Assembly: GCA_018241455.1 (NCBI GenBank)
Contig: JAFEDW010000033.1
Location: 1 to 12,821, forward strand
From: Pseudomonadota bacterium
Lineage (GTDB): Bacteria > Pseudomonadota > Gammaproteobacteria > Steroidobacterales > Steroidobacteraceae
Direction: 5' to 3'
DNA length: 12,821 bases
Positions 5,469 to 12,821 of this stretch are shown in pieces. Within the stretch, counting starts at the first letter, position 1. The number at the start of each line of letters is the position of its first letter. Position numbers and translations under genes: made by a program. Below the pieces are notes generated by a model, which saw nothing but the letters and a program-made list of their open reading frames with translations, had not been told where the DNA came from and did no database searches.

Positions 5469-8072
5469 CTAGCGCTTGCTGGAGCCCGGGCCCGCCGCAA
5501 CCATTTTCGGCGGCACTTCGTCGGCGCCCGGCGTTTCGCCCTTGCGCGCAGCTGTGCCCGCCTTGGCTCTTGATTTCGCCTTGGCCTTGGTCTTCGCTTT
5601 GGGCTTCGCCCTGGCTTTGGCCTTCGCCTGTGCCTTGGCTTCGGCTTTGGCGGCTTTCGCCTCAGCGGCCGCGGCGGCGGCGGTTGCGGCGGCTTCGACC
5701 GCGTCGCCGGCAGCGGCCTTCGGCGAGAGCTTGCGGCCGAATCGTCCGCGCGTGCCCTTGGCGGGCGCGGCCGCGAGCAGCGTCTTGCACTCTTCGAGCG
5801 TGAGGGTCTTCGGGTCGCGATCCTTCGGCACGCGTGCGTTCTTCGTCGTGTCGGTGATGTACGGGCCGTAGCGGCCGTTCAGCACCTGGATCTTGTCGTC
5901 CGGGAAATCCTGGATGATGCGGTTCGCATCGGCGAGCACCTTGGCGGCGATCACTTCGAGCGCGCGCTCGAGCGTGACCGTGTACGGATCGTCTTCCTTC
6001 AGCGAAACGTACTTCGCGCCGTACTTGATGTACGGGCCGAAGCGGCCGATCGCCGTCAGCACCGTCTCGCCGGCGGCGGTCGTGCCGAGCGTGCGCGGCA
6101 GCTTGAACAGTTCCATTGCATCCGCGAGCACGATCGCGTCCATCTTCTGGCCGGGACGCAGGCCTGCAAAACGAGGCTTTTCGACGTCGTCTTTCGTGCC
6201 GATCTGCACGAACGGACCGAAGCGGCCCATGCGCACCGTGACCGGCTTGCCACTCACCGGGTCGCGCCCGAGCTCGCGCGCCTGCGCGACCTGTTCGCGC
6301 GACACGTTCTTCTCGATCAGCTCCACCTGGCGGATGAACGGCTTCCAGAACTTCGCCAGCGGCACCGTCCAGGGCTCCTCGCCGCGCGCGACCGCGTCGA
6401 GCTCGTCCTCCATCGCGGCAGTGAAACCGTATTCGACGTAGCGGTGGAAATGCTGCGTCAGGAACTTGCCGACGATGCGGCCGATGTCGGTGGCGGTGAA
6501 GCGCCGGTTCTCGATCTCGACGTATTCGCGGTCGCGCAGCGTCGAGATGATCGAGGCATACGTGGAGGGTCGGCCGATGCCGTGCTCCTCGAGGGCCTTG
6601 ACCAGCGAGGCCTCGGTGTAGCGCGGCGGCGGCTCGGTGAAATGCTGCTCGGGGTGCAAGGCGACCAGCCGCACCGCATCGCCGATCTGCATCGCCGGCA
6701 GCATGTGGTCGCCGTCATCGTCGGCGGCATCGTCGCGCCCTTCCTGGTAGACCGCGATGTATCCGGGCTTGACCAGCGTGGAGCCGTTCGCGCGCAGCAG
6801 GTGGCGCGCGGGCCCGTCGGGCCCGGCCAGCATGTCGACCGCGACGGTGTCGAACACCGCGTGCGCCATCTGGCAGGCGACCGCGCGCTTCCAGATCAGC
6901 GCATACAGCTTGAACTGGTCGGCATCGAGGTAGCGCTCGATGTCGGCCGGCACGATCGCCGCCGAGGTCGGGCGCACCGCCTCGTGCGCTTCCTGCGCGT
7001 TCTTCGACTTGGTCTTGTAGACACGCACCTCTTCGGCCAGCGATTCCTTGCCGTAGAGCTTCTCGATCGTGGCGCGGATCTCGGTCACGGCCTCGGCGGC
7101 CAGCGTGACCGAGTCGGTGCGCATGTAGGTGATGAGACCCACGCTGCCCTCGCCGGTATCGACGCCTTCATACAGCTGCTGCGCGATGCGCATCGTGCGC
7201 TGCGCGGAGAAACCCAGCTTGCGCGAGGCCTCCTGCTGCAGCGTCGAAGTCGTGAACGGCGGCGAGGGGTTGCGGCGCCGCTGTTTGCGGTCAATCGTGA
7301 GTACTTTCAGCGTGCCGCTGCTGCTGCCGGTGGCCGACACCGCGCCGCCGGCGGCACGCAGCGCGGCTTCCGTGGCGCGCGCGCTGGCTTCGTTCGTGAA
7401 ACTGAACTGCTCGACCTTGCGGCCGGCGTACTCCACCAGTTTCAGCGGAAAGGTCTGGCCGCTGTGCTCGCCCTCGGCGTCGATGGTCCAGTATTCCTGC
7501 GGCACGAACGCCGCGATCTCGTCTTCGCGCTCGCAAATCATGCGCAGTGCCGGCGATTGCACGCGGCCCGCCGACAGGCCGCGCCGCACCTTCTTCCACA
7601 GCAGCGGCGAGAGGTTGAAGCCGACCAGGTAGTCGAGCGCGCGACGCGCCTGTTGCGCGTTCACGAGGTCGAGCGACAGCTCGCGCGGATGCGTGACCGC
7701 TTCGCGGATCGCGTTCTTCGTGATCTCGTGGAACACGACGCGCTGCGAGACCTTGCCCTTGAGCTCGCCGCGCTCCTTGAGGATCTCGTGCAGGTGCCAG
7801 GCGATCGCCTCGCCCTCGCGATCGGGGTCGGTGGCGAGCAGCAGCGCGTTGGCCTTCTTCAGCGCCTTCGAGATCGCGGTGACGTGCTTCTCGTTTCGCT
7901 CGATCTGGCGGTACTGCATCGCGAAATCATGGTCGGGATCGACCGCGCCTTCCTTCGGCACCAGGTCGCGCACGTGGCCGTAGGAGGCGAGCACTTCGAA
8001 GTCCTTGCCGAGGTACTTCTTGATCGTGCGCGCCTTCGCGGGCGATTCGACGATGACGAGGTTTTCTGCCAT
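5469..8072 (-). CDS. topA: DNA topoisomerase I (type IA)
   Basis: TopA relaxes negative supercoils by cutting one strand and passing the other. The protein has 867 residues. The Toprim domain carries VESPAKA (E9) and TDPDREGEA (D82, D84, E86). The cleavage domain contains VNAQQARRALDYLVGF, GLSAGRVQSPALR and GLITYMRTDS with active-site Y316, followed by EAHEAVRPTS and HGIGRPSTYASI. The C-terminus differs from E. coli: instead of four-cysteine zinc ribbons there are three cysteine-free repeats around GRFGPF (616-621), GRFGPY (676-681) and GRYGPY (733-738), then an Ala/Lys-rich tail at 803-837. This C-terminal type is known from other bacteria. AGAG is the only weak ribosome site, and an intrinsic terminator ends eight bases before the ATG. 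rlmJ follows 38 bases downstream. Confidence 0.98.
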   Translation of the reverse strand: MAENLVIVESPAKARTIKKYLGKDFEVLASYGHVRDLVPKEGAVDPDHDFAMQYRQIERNEKHVTAISKALKKANALLLATDPDREGEAIAWHLHEILKERGELKGKVSQRVVFHEITKNAIREAVTHPRELSLDLVNAQQARRALDYLVGFNLSPLLWKKVRRGLSAGRVQSPALRMICEREDEIAAFVPQEYWTIDAEGEHSGQTFPLKLVEYAGRKVEQFSFTNEASARATEAALRAAGGAVSATGSSSGTLKVLTIDRKQRRRNPSPPFTTSTLQQEASRKLGFSAQRTMRIAQQLYEGVDTGEGSVGLITYMRTDSVTLAAEAVTEIRATIEKLYGKESLAEEVRVYKTKSKNAQEAHEAVRPTSAAIVPADIERYLDADQFKLYALIWKRAVACQMAHAVFDTVAVDMLAGPDGPARHLLRANGSTLVKPGYIAVYQEGRDDAADDDGDHMLPAMQIGDAVRLVALHPEQHFTEPPPRYTEASLVKALEEHGIGRPSTYASIISTLRDREYVEIENRRFTATDIGRIVGKFLTQHFHRYVEYGFTAAMEDELDAVARGEEPWTVPLAKFWKPFIRQVELIEKNVSREQVAQARELGRDPVSGKPVTVRMGRFGPFVQIGTKDDVEKPRFAGLRPGQKMDAIVLADAMELFKLPRTLGTTAAGETVLTAIGRFGPYIKYGAKYVSLKEDDPYTVTLERALEVIAAKVLADANRIIQDFPDDKIQVLNGRYGPYITDTTKNARVPKDRDPKTLTLEECKTLLAAAPAKGTRGRFGRKLSPKAAAGDAVEAAATAAAAAAEAKAAKAEAKAQAKAKARAKPKAKTKAKAKSRAKAGTAARKGETPGADEVPPKMVAAGPGSSKR

Positions 8073-8079
8073 GTGCTCT

Positions 8080-8108
8080 AAAACGAAAAACCGCGGACGG
8101 GCCGCGGG
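8080..8108 (-). terminator. Intrinsic terminator after smg, abutting topA
   Basis: On the minus strand CCGCGG (8107-8102), a five-base loop and CCGCGG (8096-8091) are followed by TTTTTCGTTTT (8090-8080). The T-tract ends eight bases before the topA ATG at 8072, and the stem begins about 28 bases after the smg stop. GC-rich stem plus U-tract is the standard intrinsic terminator pattern. Confidence 0.7.
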
Positions 8109-8136
8109 TCATGACTGCCGCCGGTTTCGCGCGCGC

Positions 8137-8610
8137 TCAATGCGGCACCTGCACCGGCAGTTCGTACACCATTTCCTCGAGCCGCTCGCAGGCCGCTTCC
8201 TCGCCCGGCTGGCAGGACAGCACCATCAGCACGACCCACTTGACCTGTTCGGGACCGAGCTCCTCGTTCTCGAGCGCCAGCAGCCGCTCGATGACGATCT
8301 CGCGCTGCGTCGCCGACAGGATGCCGCCGCGCTCGAGCGTGAGCAGCAGGCCCCGCACGCCGGCGTCGAGCCGCTCGCACTCTTCGGGCGTGTACAGGCG
8401 GAACGCGCGCTCATCGGCCCGCAGCCCCGGCCGGGCGCGCTCGTTGGCCAGGTCGGCCAGCCAGTCGAGCGCGCGCTCGACATTGGCGCCGCGGAACCCG
8501 GCGCTCTCGAGGTCACGGGCGATGTCGGCGCGCTCGGCGACCACGGGCAGGTCTTCGAACAGGTAGTGATCGAAGACGTAGACCAGGATGTCGAATACCG
8601 TGTTTTCCAT
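8137..8610 (-). CDS. smg: Smg family protein (DUF494)
   Basis: The 157-residue acidic protein begins MENTVFDILVYVFDHYLFED, characteristic of the Smg/DUF494 family, and ends near QVKWVVLMVLSCQPGEE. Its length matches the family's usual 155-160. No enzyme motif, signal peptide or membrane segment is visible. The family is conserved beside dprA and topA in beta- and gammaproteobacteria, but its function is not established. The ATG follows the dprA stop directly (TAGATG, no gap), so it is almost certainly co-transcribed and probably translationally coupled with dprA. A terminator follows it before topA. Confidence 0.92.
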   Translation of the reverse strand: MENTVFDILVYVFDHYLFEDLPVVAERADIARDLESAGFRGANVERALDWLADLANERARPGLRADERAFRLYTPEECERLDAGVRGLLLTLERGGILSATQREIVIERLLALENEELGPEQVKWVVLMVLSCQPGEEAACERLEEMVYELPVQVPH

Positions 8611-9732
8611 CTACCTGACCCGCGCGTACCGCCCTCCCGGGTGCAATCCAACCCTTCCCTCGAGCTCGAGGATCAGCAGCATGGATGCCAGGTGAGGGCT
8701 CGTGAGACCGGTCCGTTCAACCAGCGCATCGATGCTCTGGGGCTCGAACCCGAGCGCATCTAACAGGATTTCATAGTCCTTGTCCAACGTCGGCGTGGCC
8801 GTCGCGGCCTTTTCGGGGTCGCCCGAAGAATCTGTAATATCTTGTTTTGTAAAAGGAATGTTGAGTTCGGACAACACATCGGCGGCGGTCTCGACGAGCT
8901 TTGCCCCCTCGCGCAGCAACTGGTGGCAGCCGCGCGCGAGCGGATTGTGGATGCTGCCGGGGATCGCAAACACCTCGCGCCCCTGGTCGACGGCGCAGCG
9001 GGCGGTGATCAGCGAGCCGCTTTGCCGGGCCGCCTCGACGACCAGCGTGCCGAGCGACAGGCCGCTGATCAGCCGGTTGCGGCGCGGGAAATTCCAGCGT
9101 TGCGGCACCGTTCCGGGCGGGAACTCGGCCACCAGCGCGCCGCCCTGCGCCAGGATGCGCGCCGCCAGCGGCGCGTGCTCGGGCGGATAGACCATGTCGA
9201 GCCCGCAGCCGAGCACCGCGACCGTGCGGCCGCCCCCTGCGAGCGCGCCTTCGTGCGCTTGCGCATCGATGCCGACGGCCAGCCCGCTGGTGATGGTCAG
9301 GCCCTTGCGCGCCAGGTAGGCGGCGAATTCATGCGCGGTGCGCGCGCCACCGGCGGTGGGATTGCGGCTGCCGACGATGGCGAGCTGCGCCGACATCAAT
9401 GCTTCGATGCTGCCCTGCACATAGAGCGCGACCGGGGCCGCGGCGATGCGCCGCAACAGCGGCGGGTAGTGCTCGCTGCCGCAGCCGACGAGTTGCACGC
9501 CGGCGCTTTGCATCCAGCGGCGGTCGCCTTCGAGCAAGCTGGTGTCGGGATGCGCGAGCCACGCGGCGGCGGCCGGCGGAATGCCGCGCGCGGTCAGCCG
9601 CGTGACGCTGCTGCCGACCAGCGCGATCGGATCGTCGTCGGGCGTGGCCTCGCGCAGGTGATCGGCGTGCAGCCCGGGTGCGCGGGCCAGCGCGAGTGCG
9701 CGGGCCTGCTCATCGATCGTCCACGTCGTCAT
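8611..9732 (-). CDS. dprA: DNA-processing protein DprA (Smf)
   Basis: DprA binds incoming single-stranded DNA in the cytoplasm and loads RecA during natural transformation. The 373-residue protein has an N-terminal helical region (1-75). Its Rossmann-like domain (about 80-285) contains AIVGSRNPTAGG (118-129), ITSGLAVGIDAQAHEGAL (147-164), VAVLGCGLDMVYPPEH (171-186) and NFPRRNRLISGLSLGTLVVE (214-233), then GREVFAIPG (251-259). A C-terminal winged-helix domain (about 318-373) follows. The linker at 291-303 is encoded by an AT-rich run of codons unlike the rest of the gene. No Shine-Dalgarno is evident; a terminator hairpin ends about 17 bases before the ATG and TATGCT lies just upstream. The stop codon touches the smg start. 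DprA is also found in species not known to be competent, so competence is not proven. Confidence 0.96.
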   Translation of the reverse strand: MTTWTIDEQARALALARAPGLHADHLREATPDDDPIALVGSSVTRLTARGIPPAAAAWLAHPDTSLLEGDRRWMQSAGVQLVGCGSEHYPPLLRRIAAAPVALYVQGSIEALMSAQLAIVGSRNPTAGGARTAHEFAAYLARKGLTITSGLAVGIDAQAHEGALAGGGRTVAVLGCGLDMVYPPEHAPLAARILAQGGALVAEFPPGTVPQRWNFPRRNRLISGLSLGTLVVEAARQSGSLITARCAVDQGREVFAIPGSIHNPLARGCHQLLREGAKLVETAADVLSELNIPFTKQDITDSSGDPEKAATATPTLDKDYEILLDALGFEPQSIDALVERTGLTSPHLASMLLILELEGRVGLHPGGRYARVR

Positions 9733-9741
9733 GGGCGTGGA

Positions 9742-9779
9742 GCATAAAGCAAAGGGCCCGCGATGCCGCGGGCCCTTTG
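9742..9779 (-). terminator. Intrinsic terminator after the LysM lipoprotein gene
   Basis: CAAAGGGCCCGCG (9750-9762) and CGCGGGCCCTTTG (9767-9779) form a perfect 13-bp stem with a four-base loop. On the minus strand the stem is followed by CTTTAT. It starts 18 bases after the stop of the LysM gene and ends just before dprA. The U-tract is short and interrupted but the stem is very strong. Confidence 0.7.
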
Positions 9780-9797
9780 TGTCCGGTCAGCGCAGAT

Positions 9798-11081
9798 TCA
9801 GGGCGAGACGACGTGATCGCCGACGCTGAGCGGGATGGATTCGCGCGCGATCAGCGCGTAGCTGACATGATCGTACACGCGATAGACCAGCAGCGTGCCG
9901 ACCGCCTCGATCGGCAGCTTGGTATTGCCGAAGTGCATGCAGGTGCCGTTGCCGATGATGCGCGCACAGCGATCGTGCACGGTCTGCTGCGATTCGTTGA
10001 CGCGCAGCACGTGGCCGGGCTCGAGCCCGTCCTGGCTGCCGCGATTGAGCGCCACGGTCTGGAACTGGCCGGCGAGCAGCACGCCATTGACGACCGCGAT
10101 GATGCGGCCGCGGATCTTCGCGCGCGGCGGATGCGGCACCAGGTCGCCGACATTGCCGGTGGTCTCGGGCACGAGCACGTCGCCCGCGAGGATCTCGCGC
10201 GCCGACTCGATGATCTGCACACGCGCCGGCTCGCCCGCGCGCGACACCTGCGCGACGCCGGCAAAAGTGGCCAGGTAGCCGAGCGACCCGTGGCCGTCCG
10301 GGTCCTTCAGCTTGTCGCCGATGTGCAGCACGTTGAAGCGCTCGCCTTCGCCGGCCTTCAGGTGGCTCACGTAGATGTCGTTGCCGGCGCCGGCGATCAG
10401 GTGCCGGTCGCGCAGCGCGAGCACGTACGGCGCGGCTTCGGCCTGCGCTTTGGTCAGCACGCCCGGGCGCGACAGGAACGCGGCAATGGCCGAATACGGA
10501 ATGTTCGCGATCGGCGCTTCGAGCTCGGTGCTGCGCAGCAGCGGTTCGAGCTTCGTCACCGGGCCGGTGTGCTGCAGCTGGATCGCCACCGCCTGGCCGC
10601 CGGCCTGGCCGGGACCGCCTTTCGCGAGCCGCAGCGTGTCGCCCGGATAGATGCGATGCGGGTTGCTGACCTCCGGGTTCACGTACCAGATCTCCGGCCA
10701 CAGCCAGGGATCCTTGAGGAATATCGTTGCCAGGTGCCAGAGCGTGTCGCCCTTCTGCACGACATAGCTCTTCGGCGCGGTCGGGCTGAGCGCGGCCGAG
10801 GCATCCGGCATGACCGTCGTGGTGGCGCCGGCCGCCGTCATGTCGGCGGAATCGGGCTCGACATCCGGCAGGTTCGACGTAACGGTCTGCGGTTCGGCGG
10901 ATTCCGTCGCCGGCATGGAGTTGTCGGCCGCGGACGTCATCGGCGCCGGCGGGGCGGCAGTGTCGCCGTGGCCGTGGAACACCGAGCAGCCGCCGAGCGC
11001 CAGCCCCAGGGCCAGCAGCGGGGACAGCCAGGCCGCCCCGTGGAGCGTCCGGCGCAGGCTCATTGTTTTATAGGGGAACAT
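9798..11081 (-). CDS. LysM-domain lipoprotein
   Basis: The 427-residue protein begins with a lipoprotein signal ending in lipobox LGGC (Cys32), so it is probably lipid-anchored in the envelope. A low-complexity Ala/Ser/Thr/Pro linker (about 40-104) follows. One LysM peptidoglycan-binding domain spans about 105-152, with YVVQKGDTLWHLATIFLKD, NPHRIYPGDTLRL and the sequence DPWLWPEIWYVNP. The remaining 270 residues have no motif I recognise as enzymatic. The arrangement resembles the conserved LysM protein encoded between def and dprA in Pseudomonas and relatives, whose function is uncertain. Start choice: AGGAG (11088-11092) lies six bases before the ATG at 11081, whereas the in-frame ATG at 11063 has no ribosome site. 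The gene is divergent from def and a strong terminator follows it. Confidence 0.92.
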   Translation of the reverse strand: MFPYKTMSLRRTLHGAAWLSPLLALGLALGGCSVFHGHGDTAAPPAPMTSAADNSMPATESAEPQTVTSNLPDVEPDSADMTAAGATTTVMPDASAALSPTAPKSYVVQKGDTLWHLATIFLKDPWLWPEIWYVNPEVSNPHRIYPGDTLRLAKGGPGQAGGQAVAIQLQHTGPVTKLEPLLRSTELEAPIANIPYSAIAAFLSRPGVLTKAQAEAAPYVLALRDRHLIAGAGNDIYVSHLKAGEGERFNVLHIGDKLKDPDGHGSLGYLATFAGVAQVSRAGEPARVQIIESAREILAGDVLVPETTGNVGDLVPHPPRAKIRGRIIAVVNGVLLAGQFQTVALNRGSQDGLEPGHVLRVNESQQTVHDRCARIIGNGTCMHFGNTKLPIEAVGTLLVYRVYDHVSYALIARESIPLSVGDHVVSP

Positions 11082-11135
11082 CCCTCACTCCTAAAATACG
11101 GGCGCGCAAAGGGGGTGGGGTGGCCCACCTGCAGC

Positions 11136-11144
11136 TGTTATAAA
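11136..11144 (+). promoter_or_regulatory. Putative extended -10 promoter for def-fmt-rsmB
   Basis: TGTTATAAA (11136-11144) matches an extended -10 element (TGn followed by TATAAA). No convincing -35 lies upstream, which extended -10 promoters tolerate. Transcription would begin near 11151, leaving a def leader of about 90 bases. The TTATAA core is symmetrical and could also serve the divergent LysM gene. Motif evidence only. Confidence 0.4.
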
Positions 11145-11241
11145 CTCAATGGTCGCCAAACGCACATTGTCCGGTGCGGAGTTTGTGCGCTGGTTCACAT
11201 AGGCGCAAGCCGAGGTTTCAAAAAGCCAACATGACGCAACC

Positions 11242-11805
11242 ATGGCGCAATTGACCATCCTGGAGTTCCCCGACCCCCGGCTGCGCACCCGCGCCGCGCC
11301 GGTGCAGGTTTTCGACGCCGCGCTCGAGCGGCTGATCGCCGACATGTTCGAAACCATGTACGCGGCGCCGGGCATCGGGCTCGCGGCCACGCAGGTCAAC
11401 GTGCACCAGCGCCTGATCGTCGTCGACGTCAGCGAGGCGCACGACGATCCGCAGGTGTTCATCAATCCGGTGATCCTGAAGCGCGAGGGCAAGGAGCAGA
11501 GCGAGGAAGGTTGCCTGTCGGTGCCGCAGGTGTTCGAGCCGGTCGAGCGCGCCGAACGCGTCACGGTGCGCGCGCAGGATGCGCAAGGCGAACTCTTCGA
11601 GCGCGAACTCAGCGGCCTGCTGGCGGTGTGCGTGCAGCACGAGATGGATCATCTCGAAGGCAAGTTGTTCGTCGACTATCTCTCCAGCCTGAAGCGCGAG
11701 CACATCCGCCGCCGCCTCGAGAAGGAGCGGCGCGAGCGCGCTGGCGCGCCGCGCAGCCGCCCTGTGTCGGGCTGGCGCGTGGCTTCTGGCGCCAAGGTCA
11801 TCTGA
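11242..11805 (+). CDS. def: Peptide deformylase
   Basis: Deformylase removes the formyl group from the N-terminal methionine of new proteins. The 187-residue protein has all three family motifs: GIGLAATQ (44-51), EGCLSVP (89-95, metal ligand C91) and QHEMDHLEG (132-140, ligands H133 and H137, catalytic E134). MAQLTILEFPDPRLR is a typical deformylase start. The C-terminus beyond about residue 155 is an Arg-rich extension (REHIRRRLEKERRERAG), longer than in E. coli Def (169 residues); basic C-terminal tails in this family help ribosome binding. No clear Shine-Dalgarno is seen close to the ATG. fmt follows after 16 bases, pairing the enzymes that add and remove the formyl group. Confidence 0.97.
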   Translation: MAQLTILEFPDPRLRTRAAPVQVFDAALERLIADMFETMYAAPGIGLAATQVNVHQRLIVVDVSEAHDDPQVFINPVILKREGKEQSEEGCLSVPQVFEPVERAERVTVRAQDAQGELFERELSGLLAVCVQHEMDHLEGKLFVDYLSSLKREHIRRRLEKERRERAGAPRSRPVSGWRVASGAKVI

Positions 11806-11821
11806 AGCGTTCCATCCCGGC

Positions 11822-12781
11822 ATGCTGCGCATCGCTTTCGCCGGCACGCCGGACTTCGCCCTGCCGGCGCTCGATGCGTTGGCCGCATCCAAGCACCAGC
11901 TCGTCGGCGTATTGACCCAACCCGATCGGCCGGCCGGGCGCGGACGCGAGCTGCGTGCCAGCGCCGTCAAGCGGCGCGCGCTGGAGTTGGGATTGCCGGT
12001 GGCGCAGCCCGCGCGCCTCGCGAGCGAAGCCGATCGCGCGGCGCTCGTGCAGTGGCAACCCGATCTGCTGGTGGTCGTTGCCTACGGGCTGCTGCTGCCG
12101 CCCGCCGTGCTCGCGTTGCCGCGCCTCGGCTGCCTGAACATCCACGCCTCGCTGCTGCCGCGCTGGCGCGGCGCGGCGCCGATCCAGCGCGCAATCCTTG
12201 CCGGCGATGCCGAGAGCGGCGTCAGCATCATGCAGATGGATGCGGGACTCGACACCGGGCCGCTGCTGGCGCAGCGGCGTGTGCCGATTGGTGCGCGCAT
12301 GACGAGCGCCGACCTGCACGCGGCGCTGGCGCGCGACGGCGCAGCACTGCTGCTCGAGGCGATTGCCGCGCTCGAGCGCGGCACGGCGGTGGCGCGTGCG
12401 CAGGCGACGACAGGCGTCACCTATGCGCACAAGCTGGAAAAGCGCGAAGCGCTGATCGACTGGTCGGCCAGCGCGGCCGCCATTGCGCGGCAGGTTCGAG
12501 GGTGTAACCCGTGGCCAACTGCGCAGACATCACTCGGCGGACAGCTGCTCAAAATCTGGCAGGCTGATGCATTGGCGAAACCACGCGACCTGTTGCCGCC
12601 GCCGGGCGCGCACGCGCCGCCCGGCACGGTGCTGGGCTTGCGCGATGACCGGCTGCTCATCGCCTGCGGCGAGGGCGTGCTGGCGATCGAGCAGCTGCAG
12701 AGCGCCGGCCGGCGCGTGGTCAGCGCCGCGGAGTTCGCGCACGGGCACGCGCGGGGGCTCGACGGCCTGAAGCTCGGATGA
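11822..12781 (+). CDS. fmt: Methionyl-tRNA formyltransferase
   Basis: Fmt formylates initiator Met-tRNA from 10-formyltetrahydrofolate. The 319-residue protein, of normal family length, begins LRIAFAGTPDFALPAL. It carries QPDRPAGRG (33-41), NIHASLLPRWRGAAPIQRAI (106-125) and GVSIMQMDAGLDTGP (133-147). Catalytic N106, H108 and D144 keep E. coli numbering. The C-terminal tRNA-binding domain starts with TYAHKLEKREALIDW and NPWPTAQT. def lies 16 bases upstream. The stop overlaps the next ATG by four bases (ATGA), so rsmB is probably translationally coupled. Confidence 0.98.
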   Translation: MLRIAFAGTPDFALPALDALAASKHQLVGVLTQPDRPAGRGRELRASAVKRRALELGLPVAQPARLASEADRAALVQWQPDLLVVVAYGLLLPPAVLALPRLGCLNIHASLLPRWRGAAPIQRAILAGDAESGVSIMQMDAGLDTGPLLAQRRVPIGARMTSADLHAALARDGAALLLEAIAALERGTAVARAQATTGVTYAHKLEKREALIDWSASAAAIARQVRGCNPWPTAQTSLGGQLLKIWQADALAKPRDLLPPPGAHAPPGTVLGLRDDRLLIACGEGVLAIEQLQSAGRRVVSAAEFAHGHARGLDGLKLG

Positions 12782-12821
12782 GCGCGCGCGGCGAACGCAG
12801 CGCACGCCGCCCCTCACGGCC
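12778..12821 (+). CDS. rsmB: Probable start of rsmB (16S rRNA m5C967 methyltransferase), cut by right edge
   Basis: An ATG overlapping the fmt stop (ATGA) opens a frame that runs to the window end, reading MSARGERSARRPSR. Fourteen residues are too few to identify a protein by sequence. The call rests on the overlap and on the well-known order def-fmt-rsmB in gammaproteobacteria. Confidence 0.5.
   Translation, partial: MSARGERSARRPSR

Noticed and set aside
5562..5700. Repetitive Ala/Lys codons at the topA end as a separate tandem-repeat or mobile element
   Set aside because: The sequence stays in the topA frame without exact repeat units and reads as a basic protein tail.
6444..8081. Plus-strand open frame of 545 codons opposite topA
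   Set aside because: It is a shadow of topA in GC-rich DNA: composition is Arg/Leu/Val/Asp-rich with no family motif, and topA is unmistakable on the other strand.
11104..11123. G-rich run in the lysM-def gap as a G-quadruplex
   Set aside because: Only two runs of four or more G and one of two occur close together, so four good tracts are not available.
9678..11234. Plus-strand open frame of 518 codons opposite the LysM gene
   Set aside because: It crosses the terminator, the LysM gene and the divergent promoter gap and resembles no protein; the LysM frame on the other strand has signal peptide, lipobox and domain.

Overview
The window comes from the chromosome of a high-GC gammaproteobacterium. 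By eye GC is about two thirds or more, with G/C-ending codons almost throughout. The gene cluster rsmB-fmt-def / LysM lipoprotein-dprA-smg-topA is a conserved gammaproteobacterial housekeeping arrangement. The dprA-smg pair and a TopA with a lysine-rich tail lacking cysteine zinc fingers would fit a Xanthomonadales or Nevskiales-like lineage; that placement is inference from gene order and protein style. No tRNA, rRNA, insertion sequence, CRISPR array or phage gene was seen. The window is densely coding and no gap exceeds 300 bases.

Left part (1-3540): three minus-strand genes and one plus-strand gene. The N-terminal 377 codons of putA (proline catabolism) run off the left edge. A LysR-type regulator sits directly upstream and overlaps putA by one base (TGATG). 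Before it lies a six-helix MarC/YhgN-type membrane protein gene. Divergent from that is a lipoprotein acid phosphatase of the PAP2 superfamily. A sigma70-like promoter and an imperfect 13/14-base inverted repeat lie between the membrane protein gene and lysR, placed as a likely control point for the lysR-putA pair.

Middle (3541-8072): a convergent, unusually AT-rich gap holds a perfect 16-bp palindrome and other stem structures. Beyond it, minus-strand topA-rlmJ-aroE are read in that order: topoisomerase I, a 23S rRNA m6A methyltransferase, and shikimate dehydrogenase (with an inserted loop). rlmJ and aroE overlap by 14 bases.

Right part (8073-12821): minus-strand LysM lipoprotein, dprA and smg. 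Intrinsic terminators follow the LysM gene and smg, each ending very close to the next start codon (dprA, topA). Divergent from the LysM gene, the plus strand carries def-fmt-rsmB, which completes initiator methionine formylation and deformylation, followed by a 16S rRNA m5C methyltransferase cut by the right edge.

No clearly novel multi-gene system is visible. The observations most worth a second look are the lysR-putA control region, the twin TTACATGTA palindrome, the terminators abutting topA and dprA, the AT-rich rare-codon island inside dprA, and the modified TopA C-terminus.
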